This document shows positions 27,305 to 34,863 of a DNA stretch of 64,000 nt, one piece after another. Positions within the stretch are counted from its first letter, which is position 1; each line of letters opens with the position of its first letter. The stretch comes from an uncultured Prevotellaceae bacterium (GTDB lineage: Bacteria; Bacteroidota; Bacteroidia; Bacteroidales; Bacteroidaceae): assembly GCA_900317635.1 (NCBI GenBank), contig ONHN01000001.1, positions 119,275-183,274 of the forward strand. Direction: 5' to 3'. Both the position numbers and the translations under genes were made by a program. The notes under the pieces are model-generated. The model had not been told where the DNA came from. It worked only from the letters and a program-made list of their open reading frames with translations, and searched no databases.

Positions 27305-28018
27305 TTAACAAGTTGCACCGCAGCAGTCTGCGCAGCCGAGGGCGAAGTAGAGAACAACCACTGCGAAGCAGAGCATAACGCAGGTGGAGTAAATGTTGCT
27401 GATGCAGCGCCAGCGGTTGAACCACGTCTTACCGCTGAGGCCGAGGGTCTGCATGGCGCTCCACAAACCATGCGTCATGTGGAACCAGATGGCAGCGAAC
27501 CAGATGAGGTAGAGCACGCTGTAGACGATGCTGATGGTGCCAGCGTCGTGGAATGTGAATTTCATCATTCCGTAGCCGTCGGTGGCCGAAAAATCGGTTG
27601 CGAAGGCCATACCGCCGTTTGCAAACTCTGCAAACATCATGTTGAACCAGAAGTTGAAGAGGTGCAACACGAGGCCGAGGCAGATGATGACACCCAGCAC
27701 AAACATGTTTTGGCTGGCCCACTCTACCTTCTCGGGCTTGTCGGTAACGTCATAACGGCTCTGACCGCGCGCCTTACGGTTTTGCAACGTCAGGATGACG
27801 GCATAAATAAAGTGGATGGCAATGAGTGCTGCAAGCACTGCCGTGCCAGCCACAGCGTACCAGTTGCTTCCGAGGAACTCGCAAATCATGTTGTAGCCCT
27901 CGGCGGAGAACAGCGCTACGACATTCATGCAAGCGTGGAAGGTCAGGAATAGGATAAGCGCGGTGCCCGTGACGGACATAATCACTTTCCTACCAATGGA
28001 TGAAGTTGTTAACCACAT
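27305..28018 (-). CDS. frdC: Succinate dehydrogenase/fumarate reductase cytochrome b subunit
   Basis: The 237-residue membrane anchor has about five hydrophobic helices: IMSVTGTALILFLTFHACMNVV near residue 13, WYAVAGTAVLAALIAIHFIYAVIL near 52, MFVLGVIICLGLVLHLFNFWF near 105, SIVYSVLYLIWFAAIWFHMTHGLW near 160, and a final YSTCVMLCFAVVVLYFALG. Histidines at the helix ends (HACM, HFIY, HLFN, HMTH) are candidates for binding two hemes b. It links the enzyme to menaquinol. The cysteine-rich end CADCCGATC is unusual. It is the first gene of the operon. Confidence 0.93.
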   Translation of the reverse strand: MWLTTSSIGRKVIMSVTGTALILFLTFHACMNVVALFSAEGYNMICEFLGSNWYAVAGTAVLAALIAIHFIYAVILTLQNRKARGQSRYDVTDKPEKVEWASQNMFVLGVIICLGLVLHLFNFWFNMMFAEFANGGMAFATDFSATDGYGMMKFTFHDAGTISIVYSVLYLIWFAAIWFHMTHGLWSAMQTLGLSGKTWFNRWRCISNIYSTCVMLCFAVVVLYFALGCADCCGATC

Positions 28019-28106
28019 ACTGTTAAGGTTTGATTAAATTGTTATGATTTAGTTTGTTTGTTGTCAATCGGCTTCCCAAGAAATGAGGAAAAGCGCATTC
28101 TTTTTG

Positions 28107-28137
28107 CAAAATTATGTAAATTCCTGCACCAAGCAAA
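28107..28137 (-). promoter_or_regulatory. Promoter of frdCAB
   Basis: On the minus strand TTTG (28134-28137) is 19 nt upstream of TAATTTTG (28107-28114), a full match to the Bacteroidales promoter. The leader to frdC is about 85 nt. Confidence 0.7.
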
Positions 28138-28215
28138 ACAATGTTCCACTTTTTTGCAGCCCTTACGCGCTTTCCTGAGAATTTTGCCGCCATACTAAAA
28201 AAAGTTTGAAAAAAG

Positions 28216-28247
28216 TTGGTCGGTACGAAAAAAATGTTGTACGTTTG
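28216..28247 (+). promoter_or_regulatory. Promoter of rpoD
   Basis: TTGG (28216-28219) precedes TACGTTTG (28240-28247) by 20 nt; the -7 box is a full match and the -33 box is close. The rpoD ATG is 26 nt downstream, so the sigma gene appears to be read by its own product. Confidence 0.7.
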
Positions 28248-28272
28248 CACTCCTAATGCGCGATAAAGAAGT

Positions 28273-29133
28273 ATGAGACAATTAAAGATTAACAAGAGCA
28301 TTACCAACCGCCAAAGTGCAGCCCTCGACAAGTATCTTGTTGAGATTGGACGTGAGGAGCTTATCTCCACCGACGAAGAGGTGGAGTTGGCGCAGCGCAT
28401 CCATAAGGGCGACCGCGAGGCGTTGGAGAAGCTGACGCGTGCCAACTTGCGCTTTGTCGTGAGTGTGGCTAAGCAGTACCAGAACCAAGGTTTGGCTCTG
28501 AACGACCTCATCGACGAGGGTAACCTCGGCCTCATCCGCGCCGCGCAGAAATTTGACGAGACCCGTGGCTTCAAGTTCATCAGTTACGCCGTGTGGTGGA
28601 TTCGCCAGAGCATTCTTCAAGCTATCTCTGAGCAGAGCCGCATTGTGCGTATGCCCCTCAACCAGGTTGGTTTCCAAAGCAAGCTCACGAAGGCCGTTGT
28701 CAATTTCGAGCAAAAACACGAACGCCGTCCCAGCGTGCAAGAACTGGCCGACATCCTCGGCACCGACGTGCAGAAAGTGCAGGACGCACTGGGCACAAAC
28801 GGAAAGAAAGTCTCTGTTGACGCACCATTTCAGGACGATGACTCCAACTGCCTCATCGACATCATGACCGACGAGAACGCTCCGGGCACCGACAACCAGA
28901 TGGAGAAAGAGAGCCTTGCCAGCGACCTTGAAGCTGCACTGGCTATCCTCTCCGAACGTGAGCGCCTCGTGCTGAAAATGCTTTTCGGCATCGGCCGAAC
29001 GGAGATGACGGCCGAGGAGGTGGCCAATTCGCTCAACCTCACACGTGAGCGTGTAAGACAGATTAAGGAGCGCGCTTTGAAGCGCCTGCGCGAAACGGAA
29101 AACATCAAGCTATTAGCCAAATACTTAGGCTAA
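28273..29133 (+). CDS. rpoD: Primary RNA polymerase sigma factor (Bacteroides type)
   Basis: The 286-residue protein is the short primary sigma of Bacteroidetes, which lacks region 1.1. The N-terminus MRQLKINKSITNRQSAALDKYL leads into region 1.2. Region 2 shows NDLIDEGNLGLIRAAQKFD near residue 78 and GFKFISYAVWWIRQSI near 99. Region 3 has RPSVQELADILG. Region 4.2 has LNLTRERVRQIKERALKRLR near 254. It directs polymerase to promoters of the TTTG/TAnnTTTG type, which are found throughout this window. It is divergent from frdCAB and followed by a hairpin with a T-rich end. Confidence 0.97.
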   Translation: MRQLKINKSITNRQSAALDKYLVEIGREELISTDEEVELAQRIHKGDREALEKLTRANLRFVVSVAKQYQNQGLALNDLIDEGNLGLIRAAQKFDETRGFKFISYAVWWIRQSILQAISEQSRIVRMPLNQVGFQSKLTKAVVNFEQKHERRPSVQELADILGTDVQKVQDALGTNGKKVSVDAPFQDDDSNCLIDIMTDENAPGTDNQMEKESLASDLEAALAILSERERLVLKMLFGIGRTEMTAEEVANSLNLTRERVRQIKERALKRLRETENIKLLAKYLG

Positions 29134-29162
29134 CATAGACATTTCGCACAAACCAGATTGAC

Positions 29163-29219
29163 AAAGGTAAAAAGCAAGAAGCACCACAAGAAACTTCTAC
29201 TTTTTACCTTTTCCTTTTT
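29163..29219 (+). terminator. rpoD terminator
   Basis: The 12-bp stem AAAGGTAAAAAG/CTTTTTACCTTT (29163-29174 with 29200-29211) has an inner GAAG/CTTC pair and is followed by a T-rich tract. It is the most classical intrinsic terminator in the window. Confidence 0.7.
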
Positions 29220-29239
29220 CTTGTTTACACGGCTCTTTG

Positions 29240-29377
29240 TATTTTTGCAGACAGAAATCGGGTCTGCCTTCCTGCTTACTCATAGATAAGTTAGATGCCT
29301 TGAGTTGTTAGCAACCTAACGCTGCAGCTTCGGAGGAACGAAAGACCTGAAAACCCAAAAACTTCATCCCCCTCTTT
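29240..29377 (+). promoter_or_regulatory. Probable -7 element and leader of tdk
   Basis: TATTTTTG (29240-29247) matches the -7 box, but no TTTG is at 19-21 nt. The leader of about 125 nt includes the complementary words GTTAGATG and CAACCTAAC around 29290-29320 and a GGAGGAACGAAAG stretch. I do not recognise a known riboswitch in it. Confidence 0.35.
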
Positions 29378-29962
29378 ATGACCTCCCTATTTCAAGAAGA
29401 GTACACACATCGCGGACGCATTGAAGTGGTTTGCGGCTCAATGTTTTCGGGTAAGACCGAAGAGCTCATTCGTCGCTTGAAGCGTGCCAAGTTTGCGCGT
29501 CAGCGCGTTGAGATTTACAAACCCGCCATCGACACGCGCTATAGCGAAGAGGAGGTTGTCAGCCACGACAGCAACTCCATTCTCTCCACACCCGTTGATG
29601 CGCCCGCCAGTATCTTGCTACTCTCTGCCGATGCCGACGTTGTAGGTATTGACGAAGCGCAGTTTTTCGACCAGTCTATCGTTGACGTCTGCAACGAACT
29701 GGCCGAACGCGGCAAGCGCGTCATCGTGGCTGGCCTTGACATGGACTTCCTTGGCAAGCCCTTCGGCCCTATGCCAGCCCTGATGGCCGTTGCCGAAGAG
29801 GTGACGAAGGTCCACGCCATCTGCGTCCGCTGCGGCTCGCTGGCCCATGTCAGCCACCGCATCGTCAGTGGCGACAAACAGGTGCTCCTTGGCGAGAAAG
29901 GCGAGTACGAACCCCTTTGCCGCATGTGCTACGCAAAGGCGGTGGGGAAGGGTGAAGAATAG
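29378..29962 (+). CDS. tdk: Thymidine kinase
   Basis: The 194-residue type II thymidine kinase phosphorylates thymidine in pyrimidine salvage. The P-loop is [11 protein letters not shown] (K26), and DEAQFF near residue 91 is the Walker B/lasso region. CVRCG near 148 and CRMC near 181 supply the structural zinc cysteines. YEPLCRMC forms the usual C-terminal zinc knuckle. Length is normal for the family. rsmI follows after 54 bp with its own promoter. Confidence 0.96.
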   Translation: MTSLFQEEYTHRGRIEVVCGSMFSGKTEELIRRLKRAKFARQRVEIYKPAIDTRYSEEEVVSHDSNSILSTPVDAPASILLLSADADVVGIDEAQFFDQSIVDVCNELAERGKRVIVAGLDMDFLGKPFGPMPALMAVAEEVTKVHAICVRCGSLAHVSHRIVSGDKQVLLGEKGEYEPLCRMCYAKAVGKGEE

Positions 29963-30001
29963 AGATTGCGTTTTGCAACGTGTTTTGTTGTATTTATTTT
30001 G

Positions 30002-30009
30002 TACCTTTG
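30002..30009 (+). promoter_or_regulatory. -7 element directly before rsmI
   Basis: TACCTTTG (30002-30009) ends 7 nt before the rsmI ATG at 30017. Nearby TTTG words are 14 or 26 nt upstream, so the -33 box is not ideal. If active, the transcript would have almost no leader. Confidence 0.45.
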
Positions 30010-30016
30010 CGCCGAA

Positions 30017-30733
30017 ATGGGAACGCTATACGTCATACCAACGCCCGTTGGCAACTTAGAAGACATCACGTTGCGTGCCTTGCGCCTGCTACGTGAGGCC
30101 GACCTTGTACTGGCCGAAGACACGCGCACCAGCGGGCTCCTGCTGAAACACTATGACATCCCAGCCCATTTCTTTGCCCACCACAAGTTCAATGAGCACC
30201 AGACCGCCGAAATCCTGGCGGCTCGGATAGAGGCGGGCGAGACGATGTGCCTCGTGAGCGATGCCGGTACGCCTGCCATCAGCGACCCTGGCTTCCTCCT
30301 CGTACGCGCCTGCGCCGAACGCGGTGTGGAGGTGCAGTGCTTGCCTGGAGCCACGGCCTTCGTCCCCGCTCTTGTCAACAGTGCCTTGCCTGCCGACCGC
30401 TTCTGCTTCGAAGGCTTCCTGCCTCAGAAGAAAGGACGCCAGTCGCGCCTCACGGCCTTGCAAGACGAGGAGCGCACCATGATTTTCTACGAGTCGCCCT
30501 ACCGCGTCCTGAAAACCCTCGAGCAGTTTGCTGAAGCCTTCGGCGGCGACCGTCCTGCCGCAACCTGCCGCGAAATATCGAAGCTCCACGAAGAAACCTT
30601 GCGTGGCACGATAGAACAACTCATAGCCCACTTCCAGCAGCACGAACCGCGCGGCGAGTTCGTCTTGCTCGTTGGGGGAAAGAAACTTGAAAAGAAAACA
30701 AAAAACAACAAAGAGAAACATCAAGAACAATGA
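30017..30733 (+). CDS. rsmI: 16S rRNA (cytidine(1402)-2'-O)-methyltransferase
   Basis: The 238-residue SAM-dependent enzyme methylates C1402 in the decoding centre. I use the ATG at 30017 (MGTLYVIPTPVGNLEDITLRAL), which is the family start; a frame from 29966 would run through the promoter. Family blocks are LVLAEDTRTSGLLL near residue 33, CLVSDAGTPAISDPG near 78, CLPGATAFVPALVNSALP near 110 and EGFLPQKKGRQ near 132. The C-terminus is lysine-rich. The last four bases overlap the next gene (ATGA). Confidence 0.95.
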   Translation: MGTLYVIPTPVGNLEDITLRALRLLREADLVLAEDTRTSGLLLKHYDIPAHFFAHHKFNEHQTAEILAARIEAGETMCLVSDAGTPAISDPGFLLVRACAERGVEVQCLPGATAFVPALVNSALPADRFCFEGFLPQKKGRQSRLTALQDEERTMIFYESPYRVLKTLEQFAEAFGGDRPAATCREISKLHEETLRGTIEQLIAHFQQHEPRGEFVLLVGGKKLEKKTKNNKEKHQEQ

Positions 30734-31677
30734 AAAAGTTACTCATCCTCGCACTGGCACTCGTGACATTGACGACCGTGTCGTGCACCTCGCGCAAAGA
30801 ACGCGAAAAGGCTGAAGCCGAAGCCGCTGCACAGCAGCGCCGCATCGACTCCTTGCAGAATGCTCTGAACCAAATGCAGGGCGAAAACAACGACATCAAC
30901 CAGACCCTGGCTGATATCCAAGACGGCTTTGCGGCCATCAACGAGGCCGAAGGCATCATCAACATCCAGGCCGCTAAGGGCGAAGGAGCCAACCGCCAGA
31001 CCATTGCCGACAATATGGCCCTCATTCAGGACCGCCTGCGCCAAAACCGCGAACTCATTGCCAGCCTGCAAGAGCAGCTCCGCAACTCCAACAGTGCTGC
31101 CTCCGAAAGTCGGGCCAAACTCGAAAAGATGGTCAGCGATTTCCAGCGCCAACTCGAAACGAAGACGCAGGAAATCGAAGCCCTGCGCGCCGAACTGGCC
31201 AGCAAGGACATTCGCATTGCTCAGCAAGACCAGCAGATAACGTCGCTCAACGAAAACGTGAACTCCCTGGCACAAAGCAACGAGCAGAAGCAGCAAACCA
31301 TCAAGCAGAACGAGCAGACCATTGCCCAAAACCAGCAAACTATCAAGCAAAACGAGCAGACCATCTCGAAGCAAGACCGCGAGATGAACACGGTCTACTA
31401 TGTTTTCGGTACGAAGAAAGAGCTTAAAGCTCAGCGCATCCTCGACGGGGGTGACGTGCTGAAAAACGGCAATTTCAATCGCGACTACTTCACGGCAAAG
31501 GACCAGCGCGTCTTGAAGTCCATACCCCTCTACTCTAAGAGTGCCAAACTGATGACGGCGCATCCCTCTGGCTCCTACAGTCTGACCAAGGACGGAAGCG
31601 GGCAATACACGCTCCACATCACCGATGCCTCTCGTTTCTGGAGCACCAGCCGCTACCTCGTCATCCTTGTGAAGTAA
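30730..31677 (+). CDS. Coiled-coil lipoprotein
   Basis: The 315-residue protein begins MKKLLILALALVTLTTVSC, a lipoprotein signal with the cysteine at residue 19. Residues about 22-215 are heptad-rich coiled coil. The end of the coil has short internal repeats (QNEQTIAQNQQTIKQNEQTI) near residue 195. A globular C-terminal domain (MNTVYYVFGTKKELKAQRIL ... DASRFWSTSRYLVILVK) follows. It is probably an envelope protein, since it overlaps rsmI by four bases only as an operon partner. Homologous two-part proteins are common in Bacteroidales but I cannot name a function. Confidence 0.75.
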   Translation: MKKLLILALALVTLTTVSCTSRKEREKAEAEAAAQQRRIDSLQNALNQMQGENNDINQTLADIQDGFAAINEAEGIINIQAAKGEGANRQTIADNMALIQDRLRQNRELIASLQEQLRNSNSAASESRAKLEKMVSDFQRQLETKTQEIEALRAELASKDIRIAQQDQQITSLNENVNSLAQSNEQKQQTIKQNEQTIAQNQQTIKQNEQTISKQDREMNTVYYVFGTKKELKAQRILDGGDVLKNGNFNRDYFTAKDQRVLKSIPLYSKSAKLMTAHPSGSYSLTKDGSGQYTLHITDASRFWSTSRYLVILVK

Positions 31678-31718
31678 ATATGCTATTGGTATGCCATGCA
31701 TACCGCACACGAAAAGTA

Positions 31719-31759
31719 ACCGCGCACCACGTCGAGCACAGCGAAACGTGGTGCGCGGT
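31719..31759. terminator. Hairpin after the coiled-coil lipoprotein gene
   Basis: The 13-bp perfect stem ACCGCGCACCACG/CGTGGTGCGCGGT (31719-31731 with 31747-31759) closes a 15-nt loop, 42 nt after the stop codon. Confidence 0.7.
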
Positions 31760-31852
31760 AGCTGCTTCCGAGAAGTTGAGAAACTTTAAACTTTCCATCC
31801 TTCTTCGCGTCAAAACAACAAACACCTCTCAACTCACAAACCTGACGAAACA

Positions 31853-32512
31853 ATGAAAACAAAGTATCTTCTTCCCTCCCTGCTGGCCCTACTGCTGAGT
31901 GTACAGAGTTGCACAACGTCCCAGTTTGGCGGTGCCGTGACTGGTAGTAGCCTCGGCGGACTGTTTGGGTCGGCCATTGGTGGCATTGTGGGCGGTCCGC
32001 GCGGGTCACACATCGGTACGCTGGTGGGCATGACAGCAGGCGGTGTGGCAGGAGCTTCTATTGCTCAGGCTGCCGAAGAAAGCCAAACGCGCCAGATGCA
32101 ACCCTCCCGCACCTATACCGACGAGGTTACCTTTACGCGCGCCAAGTCGCCCTACGTCAATGGCAGCCAGCGCTGGCGAGACTTGCAGGTGAGCCGCGTG
32201 CATTTTGCGGGTGCCGACGACGACCGCGCCCTCGGTGCTGGCGAGCAGGCCTACATCTCGTTCGACATCCACAACATGTCCGATGAAACGCTCTACGATG
32301 TAGCGCCCCAAGTGATGTGCGACAATAAGCACGTCAGCATTTCGCCTACGGCCATCATTACGTCCATCCCTGCTGGTGCCACCGTACGCTATAAAGCCGC
32401 AGTCCGTGCCAACCATCGCCTGCGCAACGGCCAAGCCCTATTCTCCGTCCGCTTCGGCACGGGCCGGGCTGCTTACACGGCCAAGACCTTCGCCATCGAC
32501 ACGCGCCGCTAA
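31853..32512 (+). CDS. Glycine-zipper lipoprotein
   Basis: The 219-residue protein starts MKTKYLLPSLLALLLSVQSC, a lipoprotein signal with the cysteine at residue 20. Residues about 25-75 are a glycine-zipper segment (GSSLGGLFGSAIGGIVGGPRG, GTLVGMTAGGVAGAS) that could insert in or lie on a membrane. The rest is a beta-rich domain of about 115 residues (LQVSRVHFAGADDDRALGAGEQAYISFDIHN ... VRYKAAVRANHRLRNG). The function is unknown. It is flanked by hairpins on both sides, so it is probably monocistronic. Confidence 0.75.
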   Translation: MKTKYLLPSLLALLLSVQSCTTSQFGGAVTGSSLGGLFGSAIGGIVGGPRGSHIGTLVGMTAGGVAGASIAQAAEESQTRQMQPSRTYTDEVTFTRAKSPYVNGSQRWRDLQVSRVHFAGADDDRALGAGEQAYISFDIHNMSDETLYDVAPQVMCDNKHVSISPTAIITSIPAGATVRYKAAVRANHRLRNGQALFSVRFGTGRAAYTAKTFAIDTRR

Positions 32513-32579
32513 GTCGCGCGCGTACATATATAATATTGTACTCGTTGGGACTGTCCCCCCCGTATGGAGGACATAAATC

Positions 32580-32622
32580 AAGCGTGCTATCTTTGTCCTA
32601 TGATGCCAAAGATAGCACGCTT
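32580..32622. terminator. Bidirectional hairpin between two convergent genes
   Basis: A perfect 16-bp stem (32580-32595 with 32607-32622) has an 11-nt loop and lies between the glycine-zipper lipoprotein and the MBL hydrolase. Both arms contain TATCTTTG when read outward; this is a by-product of the stem and I do not read it as a promoter. Confidence 0.75.
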
Positions 32623-32683
32623 GTGTTTGCTCTATAAGACTGGGCGTTCCCCCATAAAAATCTTTGTCCCCACCTAAGGGGTG

Positions 32684-33322
32684 TCAAAGCAAATAAGGAT
32701 TATGGCGCTCAGCGGCGATGGTTGTTTGTGGGCCGTGTCCAGGAAGAACAATGGTTTCCTCGGGCAAAGTGAGGACGCGCTCGCGCAACGAGATGATCAA
32801 GGCGCGGTGGTCGCTTCCTGGCAGGTCGCAACGCCCTATGCTGCCACGAAAAAGGCTGTCGCCACTGAGCAGGAGATGTTCATCGGCTATGTAGTAGCAC
32901 ACGCCGCCGGGCGTATGGCCTGGCGTATGAATGACACGTAGCGTGTGCGTCCCAAAGCGTATTTCTTCGTCGCCACTAATTGTGGGGCCGAGTTGCGGCA
33001 ACTCTATGTCTATGCGCCGATGCAGGAACAGCAACATCTGTTCGGCTGCACCATAATAGGTACTCACGTCGGCGGTATGTACGCGCGGCGAGAGTCCGAA
33101 AACATCATAAAGTGCTTGTGCACCAAAGATATGGTCGAAGTGGCCGTGGGTTAGCAAATGGCTGACGGGCGTTAACTTATTGTCTTTTATAAACTCTATG
33201 ACGGCGGTTTGTTCCTGCGCGGTTTGTGCCCCGCAATCCACGAGGACGGCCTCGCGCGTGTCATCCCACAGCACGTAGCAGTTCTCTTCTATGAAATTGC
33301 AGATGAAACGTTGAATGAACAT
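32684..33322 (-). CDS. Metallo-beta-lactamase-fold hydrolase (glyoxalase II-like)
   Basis: The ATG at 33322 gives 212 residues (MFIQRFICNFIEENCYVLWDD), the usual start of this family; a frame from 33472 runs through repeats. The metal motif THGHFDHIFG is near residue 61, a second histidine is in HTPGHTPGGVCYY near 137, and an aspartate is in SGDSLFRGSIGR near 158. The final metal histidine is in LPGHGPQTTI. It should hydrolyse a thioester or similar bond in the cytoplasm; the substrate is not shown. Confidence 0.9.
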   Translation of the reverse strand: MFIQRFICNFIEENCYVLWDDTREAVLVDCGAQTAQEQTAVIEFIKDNKLTPVSHLLTHGHFDHIFGAQALYDVFGLSPRVHTADVSTYYGAAEQMLLFLHRRIDIELPQLGPTISGDEEIRFGTHTLRVIHTPGHTPGGVCYYIADEHLLLSGDSLFRGSIGRCDLPGSDHRALIISLRERVLTLPEETIVLPGHGPQTTIAAERHNPYLL

Positions 33323-33500
33323 AATAAGTGATAAGAAGCACCTCTCTTCCCCTACCCCCCCTCCTCTAAAGGGCGAGGGGGGGGAAGTTACTAATAACGT
33401 AAAAGTAACAAGTAACAAGTGACGAGTTTGGCTACGCCGAAGGTTTCCGCAGGCGGGACGCCTGCGGCCCATAATGCGGGGGAGGCCTCTGCGCTCCCAA
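33323..33500. repeat. Compound intergenic repeats before the MBL gene
   Basis: The region contains a C/G-rich inverted repeat (33336-33386), four heptamer words of the AGTAACA/AGTGACG type (33404-33426), the word TTTGGCTACGCCGA, and a GCAGGCGGGACGCCTGCGG palindrome (33450-33468). The modules have the same order as at 42561 and 4250. Confidence 0.65.
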
Positions 33501-34730
33501 CTATGCCTCGCGCTCTGCTACCAAGCGGCAGATGTTCACGACTACCTGCATGGCCTTTTCCATGTTAGGGATGGGCAGGAACTCATGGGGGCCGTGGAAG
33601 TTCAAGCCGCCAGCGAAGATGTTGGGGCAAGGCAATCCTTTGAACGATAGTTGCGCGCCGTCCGTGCCTCCGCGTATGGCCTGCACGCGGGGCTTCACGT
33701 CGGCCTCTTCCATGGCTTGCTTGGCAATGTCGATGACGTGCATCACGGGGTCTATCTGCTCGCGCATGTTGTAGTACTGGTCCTTAACGGTAGCTACGAG
33801 CGTGTCAGCGCCGTACTTCTCGTTAAGGCGTGCGGCCGTATCAAGAAAGAGCTGCTTGCGCTGTTCGAAGCGTTGGCGATCGTGGTCGCGAATGATGTAG
33901 GAAACCGTGGCGCGCTCTACGCCGCCTTCAATGCCCACCACGTGGAAGAAGCCTTCGTAGCCGTCGGTCCGCTCGGGCACTTCGTCGGCAGGCAGGGAGC
34001 TGATGAAGTCGGCGGCCACGCGAATGGCGTTCACCATCTTGTCCTTAGCATAACCAGGGTGCACGCTGACACCCGTCACTTCTACCTTCCCGCTGGCGGC
34101 ATTGAAGTTTTCAAATTCCAGTTCGCCAATGTCGCCGCCGTCCATGGTGTAGGCCCAAGCACAGCCAAACTTCTCAACGTTGAATTTGTGGGCTCCAAGG
34201 CCTATCTCCTCGTCGGGGTTGAAGCCTACGCGGATGGTGCCGTGCTCGATTTCGGGATGCTCTTGCAGAAAGACCATGGCCTGCACAATCTCGGCAATGC
34301 CTGCCTTGTCGTCGGCACCGAGGAGGGTGTGGCCGTCGGTCACGATGATGTCCTCACCTTTGTGAGCCAGCAGTTCTGGGAATTTAGCCACCGACGTTAC
34401 GATGCCAGCTTCGCTATCCAGCACGATGTCCGAACCATCGTAGTGCTCTACGATGCGCGGGCGGATGTTGGCACCGCTACAGTCGGGGCTGGTGTCGTAG
34501 TGGGAGATAAAGCCTATCGTGGGGATGGCCCTCTTGGTGTTAGCAGGAAGTGTGGCATAGAGATAGCCACATTCGTCAAGTTCCACGTCCTGCAATCCTA
34601 CGTCTTCAAGCTGCTGACGCAGGAAGCGGGCAAAGGCCCATTGCTTCTCGGTGCTGGGCGTGGTGGTGGAGTCTTCAGCCGACTGTGTGTCAAACTGCGT
34701 GTATTCTAAGAATCGTTTTACGATGTCCAT
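33501..34730 (-). CDS. pepT: Peptidase T (tripeptide aminopeptidase)
   Basis: The 409-residue M20B zinc peptidase removes N-terminal residues from tripeptides in the cytoplasm. The metal and catalytic region [10 protein letters not shown] is near residue 76. The other metal-site motifs are [17 protein letters not shown] near 136, [14 protein letters not shown] near 174, and [20 protein letters not shown] near 192. [22 protein letters not shown] and [10 protein letters not shown] near the C-terminus complete the site. Length is standard. Downstream on the minus strand are repeats and the MBL gene. Confidence 0.95.
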   Translation of the reverse strand: MDIVKRFLEYTQFDTQSAEDSTTTPSTEKQWAFARFLRQQLEDVGLQDVELDECGYLYATLPANTKRAIPTIGFISHYDTSPDCSGANIRPRIVEHYDGSDIVLDSEAGIVTSVAKFPELLAHKGEDIIVTDGHTLLGADDKAGIAEIVQAMVFLQEHPEIEHGTIRVGFNPDEEIGLGAHKFNVEKFGCAWAYTMDGGDIGELEFENFNAASGKVEVTGVSVHPGYAKDKMVNAIRVAADFISSLPADEVPERTDGYEGFFHVVGIEGGVERATVSYIIRDHDRQRFEQRKQLFLDTAARLNEKYGADTLVATVKDQYYNMREQIDPVMHVIDIAKQAMEEADVKPRVQAIRGGTDGAQLSFKGLPCPNIFAGGLNFHGPHEFLPIPNMEKAMQVVVNICRLVAEREA

Positions 34731-34863
34731 GGTTGTATGAGGAATTAAGGGATGATTGTTTCAAAAGAGAAAGGAGTTAAGGGGCAGTTGAAAGGTTTTC
34801 GCCGTCCCTTAACTCCTGATGTTGGCTACATGCTATACATATATATAGGTAGTGCATTATGTC

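Noticed and set aside
29248-29377. A riboswitch or SRP RNA in the tdk leader
   Set aside because: The GGAGGAACGAAAG stretch suggested one, but the conserved loops of known RNAs are not present.
32588-32614. Two opposed TATCTTTG promoter boxes
   Set aside because: They are the arms of a perfect 16-bp terminator stem, so the match follows from the palindrome.
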